Below are positions 1 through 11,117 of a stretch of 64,000 nt of DNA, one piece after another; within the stretch, counting starts at the first letter, position 1; the number at the start of each line of letters is the position of its first letter. The translations under genes and the position numbers were made by a program. The notes under the pieces are model-generated. The model did no database searches. It saw only the letters and a program-made list of their open reading frames with translations, and had not been told where the DNA came from. This DNA is from Melieria omissa (Eukaryota > Arthropoda > Insecta > Diptera > Ulidiidae). The DNA lies in contig OZ020267.1 of NCBI GenBank assembly GCA_963971225.1, positions 52,717,590 to 52,781,589 on the forward strand, written 5' to 3'.

Positions 1-127
1 TCCACTCTAATGTACAAATATAATAAAATATAAAAAACAATAAATCAAATTATTACAAAAATAATAAAAGAACAGAATTAGCTTAACACAGAATTAGAAT
101 AAAATTCGAATGGAAAATTTACAAACA

Positions 128-828
128 CCAGGTGCGCCTATGAAACCGGTAACGACATCTAGCGGTAAATAGCCGAATATTTATAAACTTCGGAACCGTA
201 CCAAATGTCATGTTTACTTCTTCTGTCATATGTCAACAATATTCAGTTCACAATTTGTCAAGTTTCATCCAACAACGCATTGTTTGACGCTCCGGAAAAT
301 GTCGGATTACGTGCCTACAGATTACGATTTGCGGACACAGTTAATTTTGTGTTACCATTTGAAGAAAAAAACCTTCTAAAACCTGGTGAAACGATTAACG
401 GTGAACGTTACCAACAACAATTGGCCGATTTGATTCGTGCTATACGCCAAAAACGCCCAGAATATGAAGCCAGGCAACACACAGTGATTTTCCTCGATGA
501 CAACGCACCACCACACCGCACTAGAGCCACCAAAGAATTGGTTGCATCGTACAACTGGGAAGCTCTTGCTCATGCGGCTTACTCAGACTTGGCGCATTAA
601 CGGAACGGCGCTTCAATTCTCACGCAGAAGTCAAAAAATGGATCGATGATTGGTTTCAGGCAAAAGACGAAACATTTTTTTGGCGAGGCATCCATAAATT
701 GCCTGAGAGATGGGAAAAATGTGTAGCTAGCGATGGCCATTACTTTGAAGAATAAAATTGTAATAATTTCCTCACAATAAACGTGTTTTTTTCAAAAAAA
801 ATTACCGGTTTCATAGGCGCATACCTGG
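128..828 (+). mobile_element. Mariner (DD34D) deletion derivative
   Basis: The ends are near-perfect inverted repeats: the left end begins CCAGGTGCGCCTATGAAACC and the right end reads the same with a 2-base insertion (CCAGGTATGCGCC...). TA follows the right end, but the left TA has decayed. The element is about 700 bp, against roughly 1.3 kb for full-length mariners, because of internal deletions. The encoded fragments look closest to the mauritiana group, such as Mos1 (established family, my recognition). It is non-autonomous and dead. Confidence 0.88.
299..755 (+). pseudogene. Mariner transposase remnant, deleted and frameshifted
   Basis: An ATG at 299 opens about 25 residues of typical mariner N-terminus (MSDYVPTDYDLRTQL...). 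A deletion then joins this, out of frame, to the catalytic core: PGETINGERYQQQL, then FLDDNAPPHR, which holds the second catalytic Asp. After AAYSDLAH a further deletion removes the third Asp region. The last part, in another frame, runs through HKLPERWEK and ends at TAA 753-755. The helix-turn-helix region, the first Asp and the third Asp are all missing, so no active enzyme is possible. Confidence 0.85.
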
Positions 829-996
829 TAAAAAAAATATAAAAAGACTGAAAGTGCGATAAAAATAATAAAACAATAAAAAAACATTCCAAGAAATAAA
901 TATATATGTATGAATGTATGAAGTTATTACAAATGAATCAAAAATTTTTAATTAAAAACAATTAAAAATATTAAAATTGTAATATTTAAAAAAATA

Positions 997-1124
997 GTGG
1001 GATTCACTCTTCATAGGTGTAAATTTGTTATCGTATCAATTTTTGAATTTTCGCAATATTTTCGAGCGACAAATTGCTACGATGGCAACTTTAAACATGA
1101 AATGCTATGAAGAGTGAACTCCAC
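997..1124. mobile_element. Short MITE with TA target sites
   Basis: Terminal inverted repeats of about 20 bp (GTGGGATTCACTCTTCATAG, with two mismatches at the right end) bound 128 bp. TA lies directly outside each end (995-996, 1125-1126), as for Tc1/mariner insertions. There is no coding capacity. Confidence 0.7.
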
Positions 1125-1126
1125 TA

Positions 1127-1860
1127 ATAAAATTACTATATAATAAGTTGCAATAAATAAACCAAAATTAGAAACCTGAAACATAGAAAATTTCCAAAAA
1201 ATTAATATTCAAAATGAAGAAACATTCATATTAAAAAGGAACGAAACACAGAAAACATTTTAAAAGCTTTAATTAACATTAAAATTTACAATTAAATGTA
1301 AAAAGAAATAAAATATTTTAAAATAAAAAATTACATTGAATAAAATAAAAATATTGTAAAAAAATTATGTTGAAATAAAATACAAAATAATCAATAAAGA
1401 ACAAAAAATAAAACTAAAATCTTAACTAAAAAACTTTTAAAGAAAAAAAATTGTTTAAGGAAAAAAAAAATATTGAAATAGAAAAAAATATTAGAATTAG
1501 AAAATATAAAATAATTAGAAAATATATTGGAAGAAAAAATAATCAACAAGGAACGCAAAACAAAAAACTTTTTCAAATCTTTTATTAATATTAAAGCATT
1601 AAATAAAATATAAAATAAAATAAAAATATTGTAAAAATACAAAAACTTATATTGAAATTAAATTAAAAATAATCCAAAATTTTAAAATTGAATACTAAAA
1701 ATGTAACATTAAAGTCAAATGTCAAAGAAAATAAAATATTGTAAAAATAAAATAAAAATATAAAGTGAAAACCCGTAAATATAAAAGAATTTTATTGAAA
1801 AATGACGAAACAAATAAAGAAGTTAAAAATATGAAAATAAATTTAAAATTAAATGTCTGA
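1127..1860. other. A-rich, cryptically simple AT tract
   Basis: Together with 829-996, this is almost entirely A and T, with A far in excess of T on this strand and recurring AAAATA/TAAAAT words. It has no gene-like open frame. The only long frame is a low-complexity minus-strand stretch rich in Phe, Ile and Leu, which is a composition artefact. Confidence 0.6.
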
Positions 1861-3423
1861 CATTTTCTTGGAATATTACAGCAAAGGCGAATTTTTAGTC
1901 TCCTAACATCCTTTGATGCTTAAAAATTTTCACAACAATGTAAAACACTGACCACATTGTAGGCTTCACCCACACCCACAGACACTGACACGCGTAGACG
2001 AGAATAGAACAGAACGGAACATTCAATTAAACCATTGAACATTCGCATTCATCTCACTTCCACACTTCACGTTCGTTCGTCCTAACTGTCTCTCGACTGA
2101 TGGGCGCCAAAACGCGCCGCGGCACACACCCTGACGCCCAATGGGCAGGACACACGAGTGCTTCGGCTAACGGTATCGGTGGATGGTGTGCCAACGGAAA
2201 CGCGCTCAATACTTTATTGCACTGTGTCCTTTTCACTTATTTCACTGCTGTTCTTCTTCTTTCTTTGGGTTTGTTGCTTTTTGTTCGTCGTTACTTTTTT
2301 TGTTTGGTGTATCGCTTCCATTACCGGACGCGCTGTAGTCATTAAACCGAGTATTGATTTTCAGTGAAATAAACACAGACGTGAAAACACAGTATTTACA
2401 AACACACATCACACACATACACACATCACACACAGACATACACTTGCAGTGCTGCGACTTAATAAAAATAAATATTTGACTGTTTCGTTGGTGTTTGCAC
2501 CGCATTTCACTTGTCCTAAGGACATGACACAATCGGACAACGACGACAACAAGAACAACAACAAGAACTCAAGTCACAGCACACAACGTAAATCGTTGTT
2601 ACACAAAACATGAAAAATTATCAAAAATAACCACAAAAAGTTCGAATAAAGTTGGCGCGCCGCAGCATTGCTGCGGTGCAAAGTGAAAAGTTGGACATGA
2701 AAATCGATGAATCGTTATTGATAGCTGCGCCAAAAGCGTCCTGCGCCCAAATTGGTTTTTTTTTTGTCCGTTAATTGGGTAATGTGTAACTCTATGATAA
2801 ATGGCGGCGGTTGCTGTGGCCAGTACGCGTGTACGCATTTTTTGTGCTAAGCATTTCCATAAAAGTGACTTTAATCCTTTAAGGTCAAGTTCTGCATTTC
2901 TTGAGATAAAAATTTTCAATTCAAAATATTGAGTCTTTGTGAACATTTTAGCAATGAAGTTTATCAATATTTCAAAACAAAATCATTTAAATTGAAAATT
3001 ACAGCTCAATCAATTTTATTACAATAATAAAAATTAAAAGCCGTTTCATAAAAAATGCGTTCACTGTCAAATAAAAAATCTTAGAAAAATTGTACAAATT
3101 TCCGGAAGGGGTTAATTATAGTTCTGTGTGTGTATATGTGTCTGAGTATTTTGTTGGTACGCGAGCGCTGACATTGAGGTTCTGATTTAATGATTTGTAA
3201 TTTGAGATAAGTCGGCGCTAAATGGCTGAGAGAAGACGCAGCGGTGCGGGAAATGTTTTGTCAATAATGCCATTGTGAGCTGTTGGCGCAAATGCAGAGC
3301 CATGCAAGTTCAGTTAGCTGACTGCATACACAAGAAACTTTAATCGAGTTGTGTTCTTTGAGTGAAGTCACATTAGGAATGAAGTTCGAATTGCCTTCTA
3401 GGAGGTGTGAACGGCATGAAAGA
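1861..3423. other. Intergenic, mixed composition, no gene seen
   Basis: A moderately GC-rich patch lies at about 1960-2350, with short overlapping frames on both strands but no recognisable protein. A CA-rich microsatellite follows. The rest is unremarkable AT-rich DNA. Confidence 0.5.
2386..2445. repeat. Imperfect CA microsatellite
   Basis: Interrupted runs of ACAC with ATC and GAC breaks cover about 60 bp. Confidence 0.8.
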
Positions 3424-3475
3424 AGTTAGGTTAGATTAGTGGCGGCCAAAGAGGCCCATTATGATACCCGAAGGC
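3424..3475 (-). repeat. SINE 3'-end fragment
   Basis: On the minus strand this reads GGTATCATAATGGGCC ... CTAACCTAAC. That matches the 3' part and CCTAACCTAA tail of the complete SINE at 9295-9643. Only the last 50 bp or so remain. Confidence 0.6.
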
Positions 3476-4402
3476 ATTTAGTATGAATTCATGAAAAGTT
3501 ATCTTGTGAGCTAAAATGATGAAAAAGGTATAACTTTTATTGCGACAAAGTTTAAAAGTAAAATACATAAATAACCAAATAAACTAAGAATAAAACATGG
3601 GACAGCATAAAAAAGGCTTAGGAAAGCTTTAAAGTTAAAAAAGGCTTGTTGAGGTTCTATGCTTCTTAGAGGAGGAAAAAACGAACTAGAACATCAAACA
3701 TTTTGCAGGACATTGAACATTCCATCGGCGAGAGATCTGCTCATCTCTTAGATGCTTGTTTGGAGCTCTGGGATATTCACAGTTGATATCCTTTACGTTC
3801 TCTTAATTTCTGAAGTGATCCGTAAGCCAAAGTTATTTAATGTATTATTAGACTAAACCCAAAGACTTAAAGCATTTGAACACAGATGAAAGGGATCCAC
3901 AGTTTGATGCCAATGTAAACGGCAAGTTGGGAGCTTTTCAAAGGCAATTTTCCTCCAGAAGCTAACTATTTTCAGTTTAGTAATCAACTATCAAAAGTTT
4001 TTTTTTTAATTCTTGTGTCAGCAACAATTGGAAACAGAATCTGCTGCCAACTGTTCCTTGGATTCACAGACCCAACGCACTAATCAGCTGACTAACCATG
4101 GCGGTGGGCCTCTCGAATGTGTCACAAGCAAAAACCTATCATTAAAACTCCGAGAATGAATCTCATTATTGCTAAACTTTAAACGTAGATCAGCTTCGGT
4201 TTTAGGTCCGCTGCAATATTTGATTGAGTCTTAATTTGATTGATTGTTTGATGGCAACCAGAGCGAATAGCAAATAGTTGGTACGCAAATGTTTGCCTGC
4301 GAATAAAGCTTTCTTATTTGAATTCTTCTTCTTCTCTTCATGAATTCTTATTCATAAATAGATCATGAAGTTAGACGCTAATTCTTAGCGATGTTTAAAC
4401 TA
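3476..4402. other. Intergenic, nothing recognised
   Basis: AT-rich sequence with no coding similarity, structured repeat or RNA gene that I can support. Confidence 0.4.
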
Positions 4403-4640
4403 CAGTCATGTCTGGGTATAGTGAACCCCGTATATAGTGAACGCCTCGATATAGTGAACACCCAAACTTTGACATCGAGCCTCTAAATATAGAAAAAAAT
4501 GTTCAAGCAGAAAACAAAAAGTGTATTTTGAGCAAATAAAACAAGTTTCTGAACAAAAATCTTGACCTTGATATAGTGAACAACCTCAATACAGTGAACA
4601 GGCCTTGCAATAATTAGTTCACTATATCCAGACACCACTG
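4403..4640. mobile_element. Pogo-like MITE with iterated TATAGTGAAC motif
   Basis: The left end CAGTCATGTCTGGGTATAGT and the inverted right end CAGTGGTGTCTGGATATAGT are flanked by TA (4401-4402, 4641-4642). The CAGT terminus and TA duplication suit pogo/Tigger-type elements (family knowledge). The word ATATAGTGAAC or a close variant occurs five times directly and once inverted inside, probably as sub-terminal binding sites. There is no transposase. Confidence 0.75.
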
Positions 4641-4787
4641 TATTCACAAATCTGGATTTATGTGAAATTTTATATTTTTGTTCTGACACCTCGTGATCGA
4701 TCTGGAGGTCCACTGTGATCAGCACTTTTTCTCTCATAAAATTCACTACATCTCGCTTTATCAGAAGCTGGACTTTGTACAATACTA

Positions 4788-5496
4788 GTGTCTGACCGAT
4801 AGTGGACTTTTGGCCCAAGCCGAATATTCGGCATAGCAAAAATATTCGGCCGAAGATCGAAGCCGAAGCCGGGCAAAAAAATTATTTTAAGGAAAAAACT
4901 AATCAAAGTTAGTCGTTCTTTTTATATTCGTTTCTTTGTTCCACTTAATTTTAGTAAAAATAACAGTCAGAGATCAGTTTCTAACAAAACCAAAAAACTT
5001 AAAAACAAATTAAATTGGCATAAATAGCTTATAAGAGATAATTTTTAATAATCACAATTAGTGTCCGACCGAAACCACTTTTTTGGGCCGAAACCGACAC
5101 CGAATTTCGGTTTTTTTTTAATATTCGGCTGAAACGGAAAATAAAACAAAAATATTATAAAAATTTATGTTCAAATAGGAAAAAAGTAAAAATTTTAAAA
5201 ATAATAACATTAGAAATATAAAATGAAAACCCGTAAAAATAAAAAATATTTATAGAAAATAGCGAAATAAATAAAAAAAATTTACAAAAATATAAATCTT
5301 GTGATTCGGCAACCTTTATATCCGAAATATCGAGTAAACCCGATATTTGATCACATACTTCGAAACATCGCAAACTGACTTGCATTACAGGGTGAAAACC
5401 TTCGGTTAAAGTATTTGGCTATTATGGCCGAAACCGAAGTCGAGCCAAAGGATTTTAAAATGGCCGAATAAACCGAATATCAAATATTCGGTCGGC
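4788..5496. repeat. GGCCGAA-rich palindromic repeat, possibly a composite MITE
   Basis: The segment is packed with CCGAATATTCGG-like palindromes at both ends and in the middle. It lies between two identical 15-bp direct repeats, CTTTGTACAATACTA, at 4773-4787 and 5497-5511. A second start-like motif, GTGTCCGACCGAAA near 5062, suggests a nested or tandem second copy. The GACCGA termini recall hAT-type MITEs, but a 15-bp flank is longer than the usual 8 bp, so I leave the class open. Confidence 0.5.
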
Positions 5497-5511
5497 CTTT
5501 GTACAATACTA

Positions 5512-7003
5512 TTACATAGGAGTGTGTGTTATTGTCTCGGACTCTTCTCATCGAAGTATTCACATTTTTGTCCACTTCAGCAAATCATCCTACCACGCCC
5601 TGTGGTTTTTAGTCGGTAGGAATCCTTCAGGATGCTAGAAAAAAAATTTAGTTAATAGTCAAAGTTACAAGTTAACGCCTAAAGTGTTTGTAAATAGTTG
5701 GATTTCTTAGCGGGTTTTCCGAACTAAAACTGAGATCCCTGTAGGAATTTATTACTACGTAATCTGCTTACTTAGATACTCTCGGGGCCATGACAACCTC
5801 TTATCGATCTCAACAGTTCTTTGTCAGTTACAACAAGCGCGAAAAGACTCTACTTGGCCTGGTCTTTCCTTTAGAATTATTCTGTTCCTTTTGGCTTCTG
5901 TTTCATACAACCTTTCGACTAGAACTTCTTTCTTCATATTTTCATATATCATGTCATATATCCATACTTGAGGCTACGTAATACTAATCTAGTCTTTCTA
6001 GAACTCATGCAGTTTATACTTTTTTCGAAGACGATGGTCATCGCATAATGTTTATGGTCCTAATCCTGTAATAATAGGTCATAATTAATAGGACCAAAGA
6101 TTGCGCGAATCCTCTCTTGAGCACTTTCAACCCGGCTTCATCATTATTAGCTTTAAAAAAAACCTCAATTGTTCCAACTTACTGTAGTAATCCATGTCTT
6201 TTGTAGTATCAAGATGACTACGCCAACTCTACTTTAAGTCCACATTAATCATTATAGAACCAGCCTACAAGATCTTCTTATATTGTGTAATATACTCACA
6301 ACAGAAAACAGTATTTCCTTTGGTACACAGAGTTGAGTAGTTCAACACTCGCGTACTTCTTTTTAGAGATCAATATTCTGCTTCACAACTTTTTTGTTTA
6401 CTACTTAAGCCTCACAAAAGGATAATGTTAGTTTTAAATTGAGTTTTTATGATAAAATGTATATCTCCACATTTCATATAGAAGCAATTTGGTCATCGGA
6501 AACTATTTTGAAGGACTGTTTCAGAAAATTTTGAATTTTCTTTCTAAGTACTTGGAGAGACATAAATGATTGAATCGTTAGGCACTTAGGTTTAGCAGAC
6601 ATTAAAAATGTTTTTTGCAGTTTTTTTCACACACAATTTATCGAAAATTAGTTGCCTAGTATTTTTGTATATATCTCTGTATTATATTCAAATATTCCTC
6701 CCGATAGAAGCAGAGATTGTTAATGTTTCCCCACAAAACATGCACTTGCCGTCATATTAGGCACATGTGACAGCTGTCAAACTGACACATGTATTTCGTA
6801 TGCATACCCATCCATATAAATGTACACATAGATACACAGGTACATATGTACATAGATCTAGTATATGAAAATTATTGAAAAATGTATAACAAACTGCCAA
6901 TCAATCAATCATAGTCGTCGCATCTACATACCGATACACACACACACACACAATTTTTACATAGTTACATACGAGTTTTATATGTAAAATAGTAGATACA
7001 TGC
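5512..7003. other. Intergenic, nothing firmly recognised
   Basis: A GTGGTTTTTAGTCGGTAGGA-like stretch near 5600 resembles the 3' untranslated motif of the LINE at 54.5 kb, but it is too short to call. A compact cluster of E-box palindromes (CACATGTG, CAGCTG) sits at 6763-6795. A CA run lies near 6938-6952. Confidence 0.4.
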
Positions 7004-7172
7004 CAGGGGCGGATTCAGGAAAATATTTGGGGAAGTTGCTTTCAAGAAGTAAGTAATTGTTTAATATTCATAAAATGCCAAAAAACATGACTTTTAATTT
7101 GTATGTAGTTTTAAAGTCGATCCTAATATTTCGGGAAGGTTACAACCCCTAACCCCCCTGAATCCGCTACTG
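7004..7172. mobile_element. Small hAT-type MITE
   Basis: The inverted ends CAGGGGCGGATTCAGG and CAGTAGCGGATTCAGG bound 169 bp. The flanking octamers ATACATGC (6996-7003) and GTAAATGC (7173-7180) match at 6 of 8 positions, which fits an aged 8-bp hAT target duplication. Confidence 0.68.
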
Positions 7173-7521
7173 GTAAATGCAATATTTTTTGCATGACAAT
7201 CTAATGTTCACATGTCAATTCGTGTCTGTCGCCTTTGGCTGCTCGTTTTTTTCAGCTGTCGTCCGCGACGTTAGTGTTTTATGATTGTTTAGTTGTTGTT
7301 AAGGTTGTTGTTGCCATGACACCTTAATGCATGCCTGTAAATGCATATTAGAAGATACAATTCCTAGATATTGTGAATTTCCAGGGATTTCGGGATTCAA
7401 AAAAGTCCAATCCCAGGACTGTAGAACTTTTTTGGGTGAGTTTGAGATCAAATTATCTGACTTTTTTGGGTGAAAATAATTGCTGAAAAAATGGTTCATA
7501 CATACCAATACTTTTTTTTAA

Positions 7522-7604
7522 CCCTTTCAGTCACAATGTCCAATATATTGGACTACAGCCCATAAAATTCATACAGAACGGGTTTATTTTCCTGTCGGAA
7601 AGGG
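7522..7604. mobile_element. 83-bp TTAA-flanked MITE, copy 1
   Basis: This runs CCCTTTCAGTCAC ... CGGAAAGGG and lies exactly between TTAA sites (7518-7521, 7605-7608). The TTAA target and CCC ends suit piggyBac-type elements (family knowledge). Related copies of 83 and 82 bp lie at 41909-41991 and 55558-55639. Confidence 0.72.
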
Positions 7605-7608
7605 TTAA

Positions 7609-9067
7609 ACTATCGTTAAGAGAACATTAAAAAGATTGAAGAACATGTTTTCCAGTTTTATGAAATTTATTAATTTTATATGAAAGAAATGAGTAGAGAA
7701 CTCGTTGAATGATATTAAAACTCTTTATTTTTATATTTAAATAAATTAAATACAAATCTCAGCATAGCAAAGCTTTGAACAAGGCATTTCCGAACACTTT
7801 AAGAGAGCCAACATCCCATGATTTCGGGATTCGGCATACCTAAATCGAATTCTCTAGTGGCTTTGTATGTAAATATTTATATTTAGTCCCTGTTTGTCGT
7901 TGGGTGGACAGACTCACGTCCGCCTGAGCCAGCACGCTCACCCGCCGCAAACTACAGTCGAGCATTGGAAAATTTCCTCAGGGACCTGCATACATACAGA
8001 CGCACATATGTAAAGTGTGGGAGTATGTAGAGTCTCTGCATGTGCGTGTGGATGACTGCTTTTTTTTATTTACCTGCCAAACGTTAGCCGTGTTGTACGC
8101 TGATGAATTAAAAATGAGCCAGCAAAATTCACAAAACTAAATAAAAATTTTTATGCGTCAGTACAAGTATGTGTGTGTGTGTGTGTGTGGAATGATTTTT
8201 TTTATACATTAGAATTGCGCCTCAAGGCATAAATTCGAAACAACCAGAATGGGAGAACGGTGTCACTGGCGACAACGCCTAACAGTAGGCAATGACTTTA
8301 TGGCGCATGCGGAATTGATTTTACATTCAACACAACACATTTGGTTCAATTTCAATGCCATACGCAGCCGTACGTGTCAAAGACCGCTTGGACCGACGCG
8401 ACGGTTTGGACCGCTTCTTGGCATCCGAATCATTTATTTATTCATTTTTGCTGGCTGCCCGTAACCTAATGGCGCGAAAATATTTACAAAACACATTTTA
8501 TATACTTTGTTTCTTTTTTTGTATATTACAACCCCACACGCTGGCAGCGGGCTTTGTGCAGGTAGAGTGGCACACTTGTACCGAGATCCCCTGACAGCTG
8601 CGAGCTGTGAGTGCTGCCGCGTTTCAGGCGCGTGCGTTGGTATGCTGTGCCGCGCGTGAGGCATTCGAAAAGGTTCATTCATTTCAATTATTGCCTCAGG
8701 GCATTCAATGCATTAGATTGTTTTAAATAAATATTTGCTTAAGCTTGTATTTTGTTTTCCAATTGAAAGCCTCAACCTATTATCTTTTCATTAACGTCAT
8801 TGATTTTGTCGAGCGTTGGAAACTTTGCCAAGTGCGCAATTAATTGTAGAGGGTTTTCTCATAAAACGTGTCTAAAGTTTCAAATCGAATAAACAGAGTT
8901 GTGTATGAGATGTGATGGATTTCTGTTTTGTAAAAAAACATTCACTATAGACCACATCGATTTCCTTATATCTTGGAAATCACATCATTTAAATGAAAAC
9001 TGCGTAGCTTCGCTTACAGCATTCGATCCAAGAGGACCAATTTTTGTGGCTCTGAATCTCACCAGTG
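7609..9067. other. Intergenic with a GC-richer block
   Basis: 8230-8690 is GC-richer, with several short overlapping frames on both strands. None has a recognisable domain, and I treat them as chance. It could be regulatory DNA or an untranslated exon. A GT run lies at 8170-8188. Confidence 0.4.
8170..8188. repeat. GT microsatellite
   Basis: About nine uninterrupted GT dinucleotides. Confidence 0.85.
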
Positions 9068-10317
9068 CACAGTGAATCGTTTCATAGACAAAAGTAATAA
9101 ATGAATATGTAGTATCAGAATTTAACGATTTTGATGTCATTCGAAAGGTAAAACTCCAACTAAGAAAACCTCAAAAAATCTGTGCGAAAAATTAATAAAT
9201 GTATGTCTAAAGCTGCTCTAAGTCGAAACATTTTTCGCAAGAAACTTTAAACACGGGTTTTCTGTATTTTAGTCTATTGAGTAAAAAAAATCTCCGGCCT
9301 CGATAGTCCAGCGGGTAGCGCGCTGGCTTCTCATACCAAAGGCCCCAGGTTCGATTCCTGGCTCGGGCTGGTCTACTTCTATCGCTATCCACATGAAAGG
9401 AATGAGAATTACCTCCAAGTGCGAACGAAAAACTGCCAATCGCCGTTCGGATTCGGCGTTAAACTGTAGGTCCCCTCCCTCCCTTTCCCCATCCGAAAAT
9501 GTGTTGAAATGTTTGCTGTAACATATGTTGGCAAAACAGTGTTGCATTCACAGTTCAAACATGAGTGAAATATGTGGTATCACAATGGGCCTTTCAGGCC
9601 TCCGAGTGTGTCTCTTATAGAGGCAGCCACTGCAACCTAACCTAAAAAAATCTCGTAAATTCATGGCTAACAAGAAGTTGGCAAAACTTTTAATATAAAT
9701 TAAGAATTGACGTGGGCATTTTCGCTTTTAATATTTTCTTAAAAGTTTGAAAACTGGGGCTTTTTTTACTGAAAATTGGCAAAACTTAGAGGCAATTATC
9801 TAAAAAGTATATGAAAGTATGTTCCTGAATTTTTTTTTATTTTAGGAAGCATTCTTTCTTTGTCGAACAATGTAAACACATCTTCCGATATCTTCCGATT
9901 TCAGAAAATAATTCAATTTGAAAAGTGGTCTTTTCCGAAAAAATATATTTTAGTTATGCCTGAAAGTATGCAATCAACATGAAAAATGAAGAAAACTGCA
10001 CAAATGCAAAACGTAAATCAATTTTTTTTCGTTTTTGTTGCAAAATTAAAGGGTTCTCATACAATTTATTTTACACTTTGCAATTATCAATGTTGACGTA
10101 ATTGATTAAATGTAAAATCTGGGTAATCTACCCAACACACTTGGTGCTATATATAGCTATAGCTTTCCAAAAATTACGAAAATTGCAACTATAAGTCTCT
10201 GGAATTGCCAACCTCAAAAGTTTAAGAAAACAAAATGGCGATTTTAATTCAGCAGACCATGATAAACTACCTTACCAAATTTTATTAAGAACAGACCACT
10301 CTTCTAATTTTGTCCTT
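9068..10317. mobile_element. Transib-like non-autonomous element, copy 1, 3'-truncated
   Basis: It begins CACAGTGAATCG and runs collinear with the element at 22695-24557 (shared landmarks: ACGATTTTGATGTCATT, AGTCTATTGAGTAAAAAA, CAGCAGACCATG). Homology stops at about 10317, before the right terminus. It contains no transposase frame. A 349-bp SINE has inserted at 9295. The superfamily argument is given with copy 2. Confidence 0.6.
9295..9643 (+). mobile_element. tRNA-derived SINE nested in the Transib-like element
   Basis: The head contains RNA polymerase III box A (TAGTCCAGCGGG near 9305) and a perfect box B (GGTTCGATTCC, about 9350-9360). A core with CCGTTCGGATTCGGC and AAACTGTAGGTCCC follows at 9442-9474, then a CAACCTAACCT tail. 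An 11-bp target duplication, AAAAAAATCTC, lies at 9284-9294 and 9644-9654. Comparison with the uninterrupted sequence at 22.9 kb confirms the insertion point. The anticodon-loop area around TCTCATA hints at a Met tRNA ancestor, a weak inference. Confidence 0.88.
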
Positions 10318-10551
10318 ATGTTTGTTTTGTTGTTTTCGTGCTAACGGAACGAATTGTTTACCTGCGGCACATCAAGAAAAACACGAAACAACAGCTTGGA
10401 AACTCCCGGGTGAATACCGCAAGACTCATTTTGGCTCTTACGGGTCATTGACTGGTGGTGAAACACGCTAATACTCTTTAACAATCATTGTCGCAGTTAT
10501 GGGTGGGAGGACCAGAGAGACAGAGAGACATTGTTCCACTTTCTGTCAAAA

Positions 10552-10563
10552 TTTTTTTTTTTT
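10552..10563 (-). other. Poly(A) tail of a minus-strand LINE
   Basis: A run of 12 T on the plus strand marks the 3' end of the reverse transcriptase remnant just to the right. Confidence 0.65.
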
Positions 10564-11117
10564 AACACGAACAAACGTGCAGGGCATGACCCCTATTAAT
10601 GCGAAGCATTGCGTTGTTTCAGGAAGGATATAAAGGTAAGGAGATAGGGTTATGAGTGAAGTGGTTATGGACTCTTGCCTTGAACCCATCGAGATCACAA
10701 GTGCTGGGAAAAATATCCGCAGGGATACCATTCTACATCCGCGCTGTACGGGCCAGAAACGATATTTCTCTGTAGTGCATAGTGCGCTGGAATATCGTTT
10801 CAACGTGGAATGCATGGGCGCCAGTGTTGAAACGGGTTGCTCGGGGGTATACCCGGAGTGATGACATCAAGCTGCTCATCTTCACTGAGCAATTACCGAA
10901 AAAGTATCGGTAAAAACACCACACATGCCACGTTTCGACGATGCTCCAAGGAGTCCATAGAGCTAGATGCCCTACTGTCCCCTATAAGTTTAATCGCACG
11001 GTTTTGCACCCGATCGAGGAGCTCCAAATGGGTTTTTGATAACTGCACTAAGCAAGAGATTTTCTTCCCGGGAGATCTCGGAGTCGCTCCATCCAAAGTG
11101 ATACCACAGTGAGCCAT
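10564..11117 (-). pseudogene. Non-LTR retrotransposon reverse transcriptase C-terminus
   Basis: On the minus strand the frames read LELLDRVQNRAIKLIGDS, SSMDSLEHRRNVA, then in a shifted frame FYRYFFGNCS and FLARTARMWNGIPADIF. This is the thumb and C-terminal region of jockey/CR1-type reverse transcriptases (family knowledge). At least one frameshift separates the blocks. The catalytic YADD palm is not present, because the copy is 5'-truncated as LINEs usually are. The poly(A) tail follows at 10552-10563. I cannot decide between the jockey and CR1 clades. Confidence 0.85.

Noticed and set aside
6763..6795. Cluster of E-box palindromes as an enhancer
   Set aside because: Three short palindromes close together are suggestive but common by chance. 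There is no further support.
9295..9370. Functional tRNA gene
   Set aside because: Box A and box B are good, but the acceptor stem does not pair properly, and the unit is the head of a 349-bp SINE with a target duplication.
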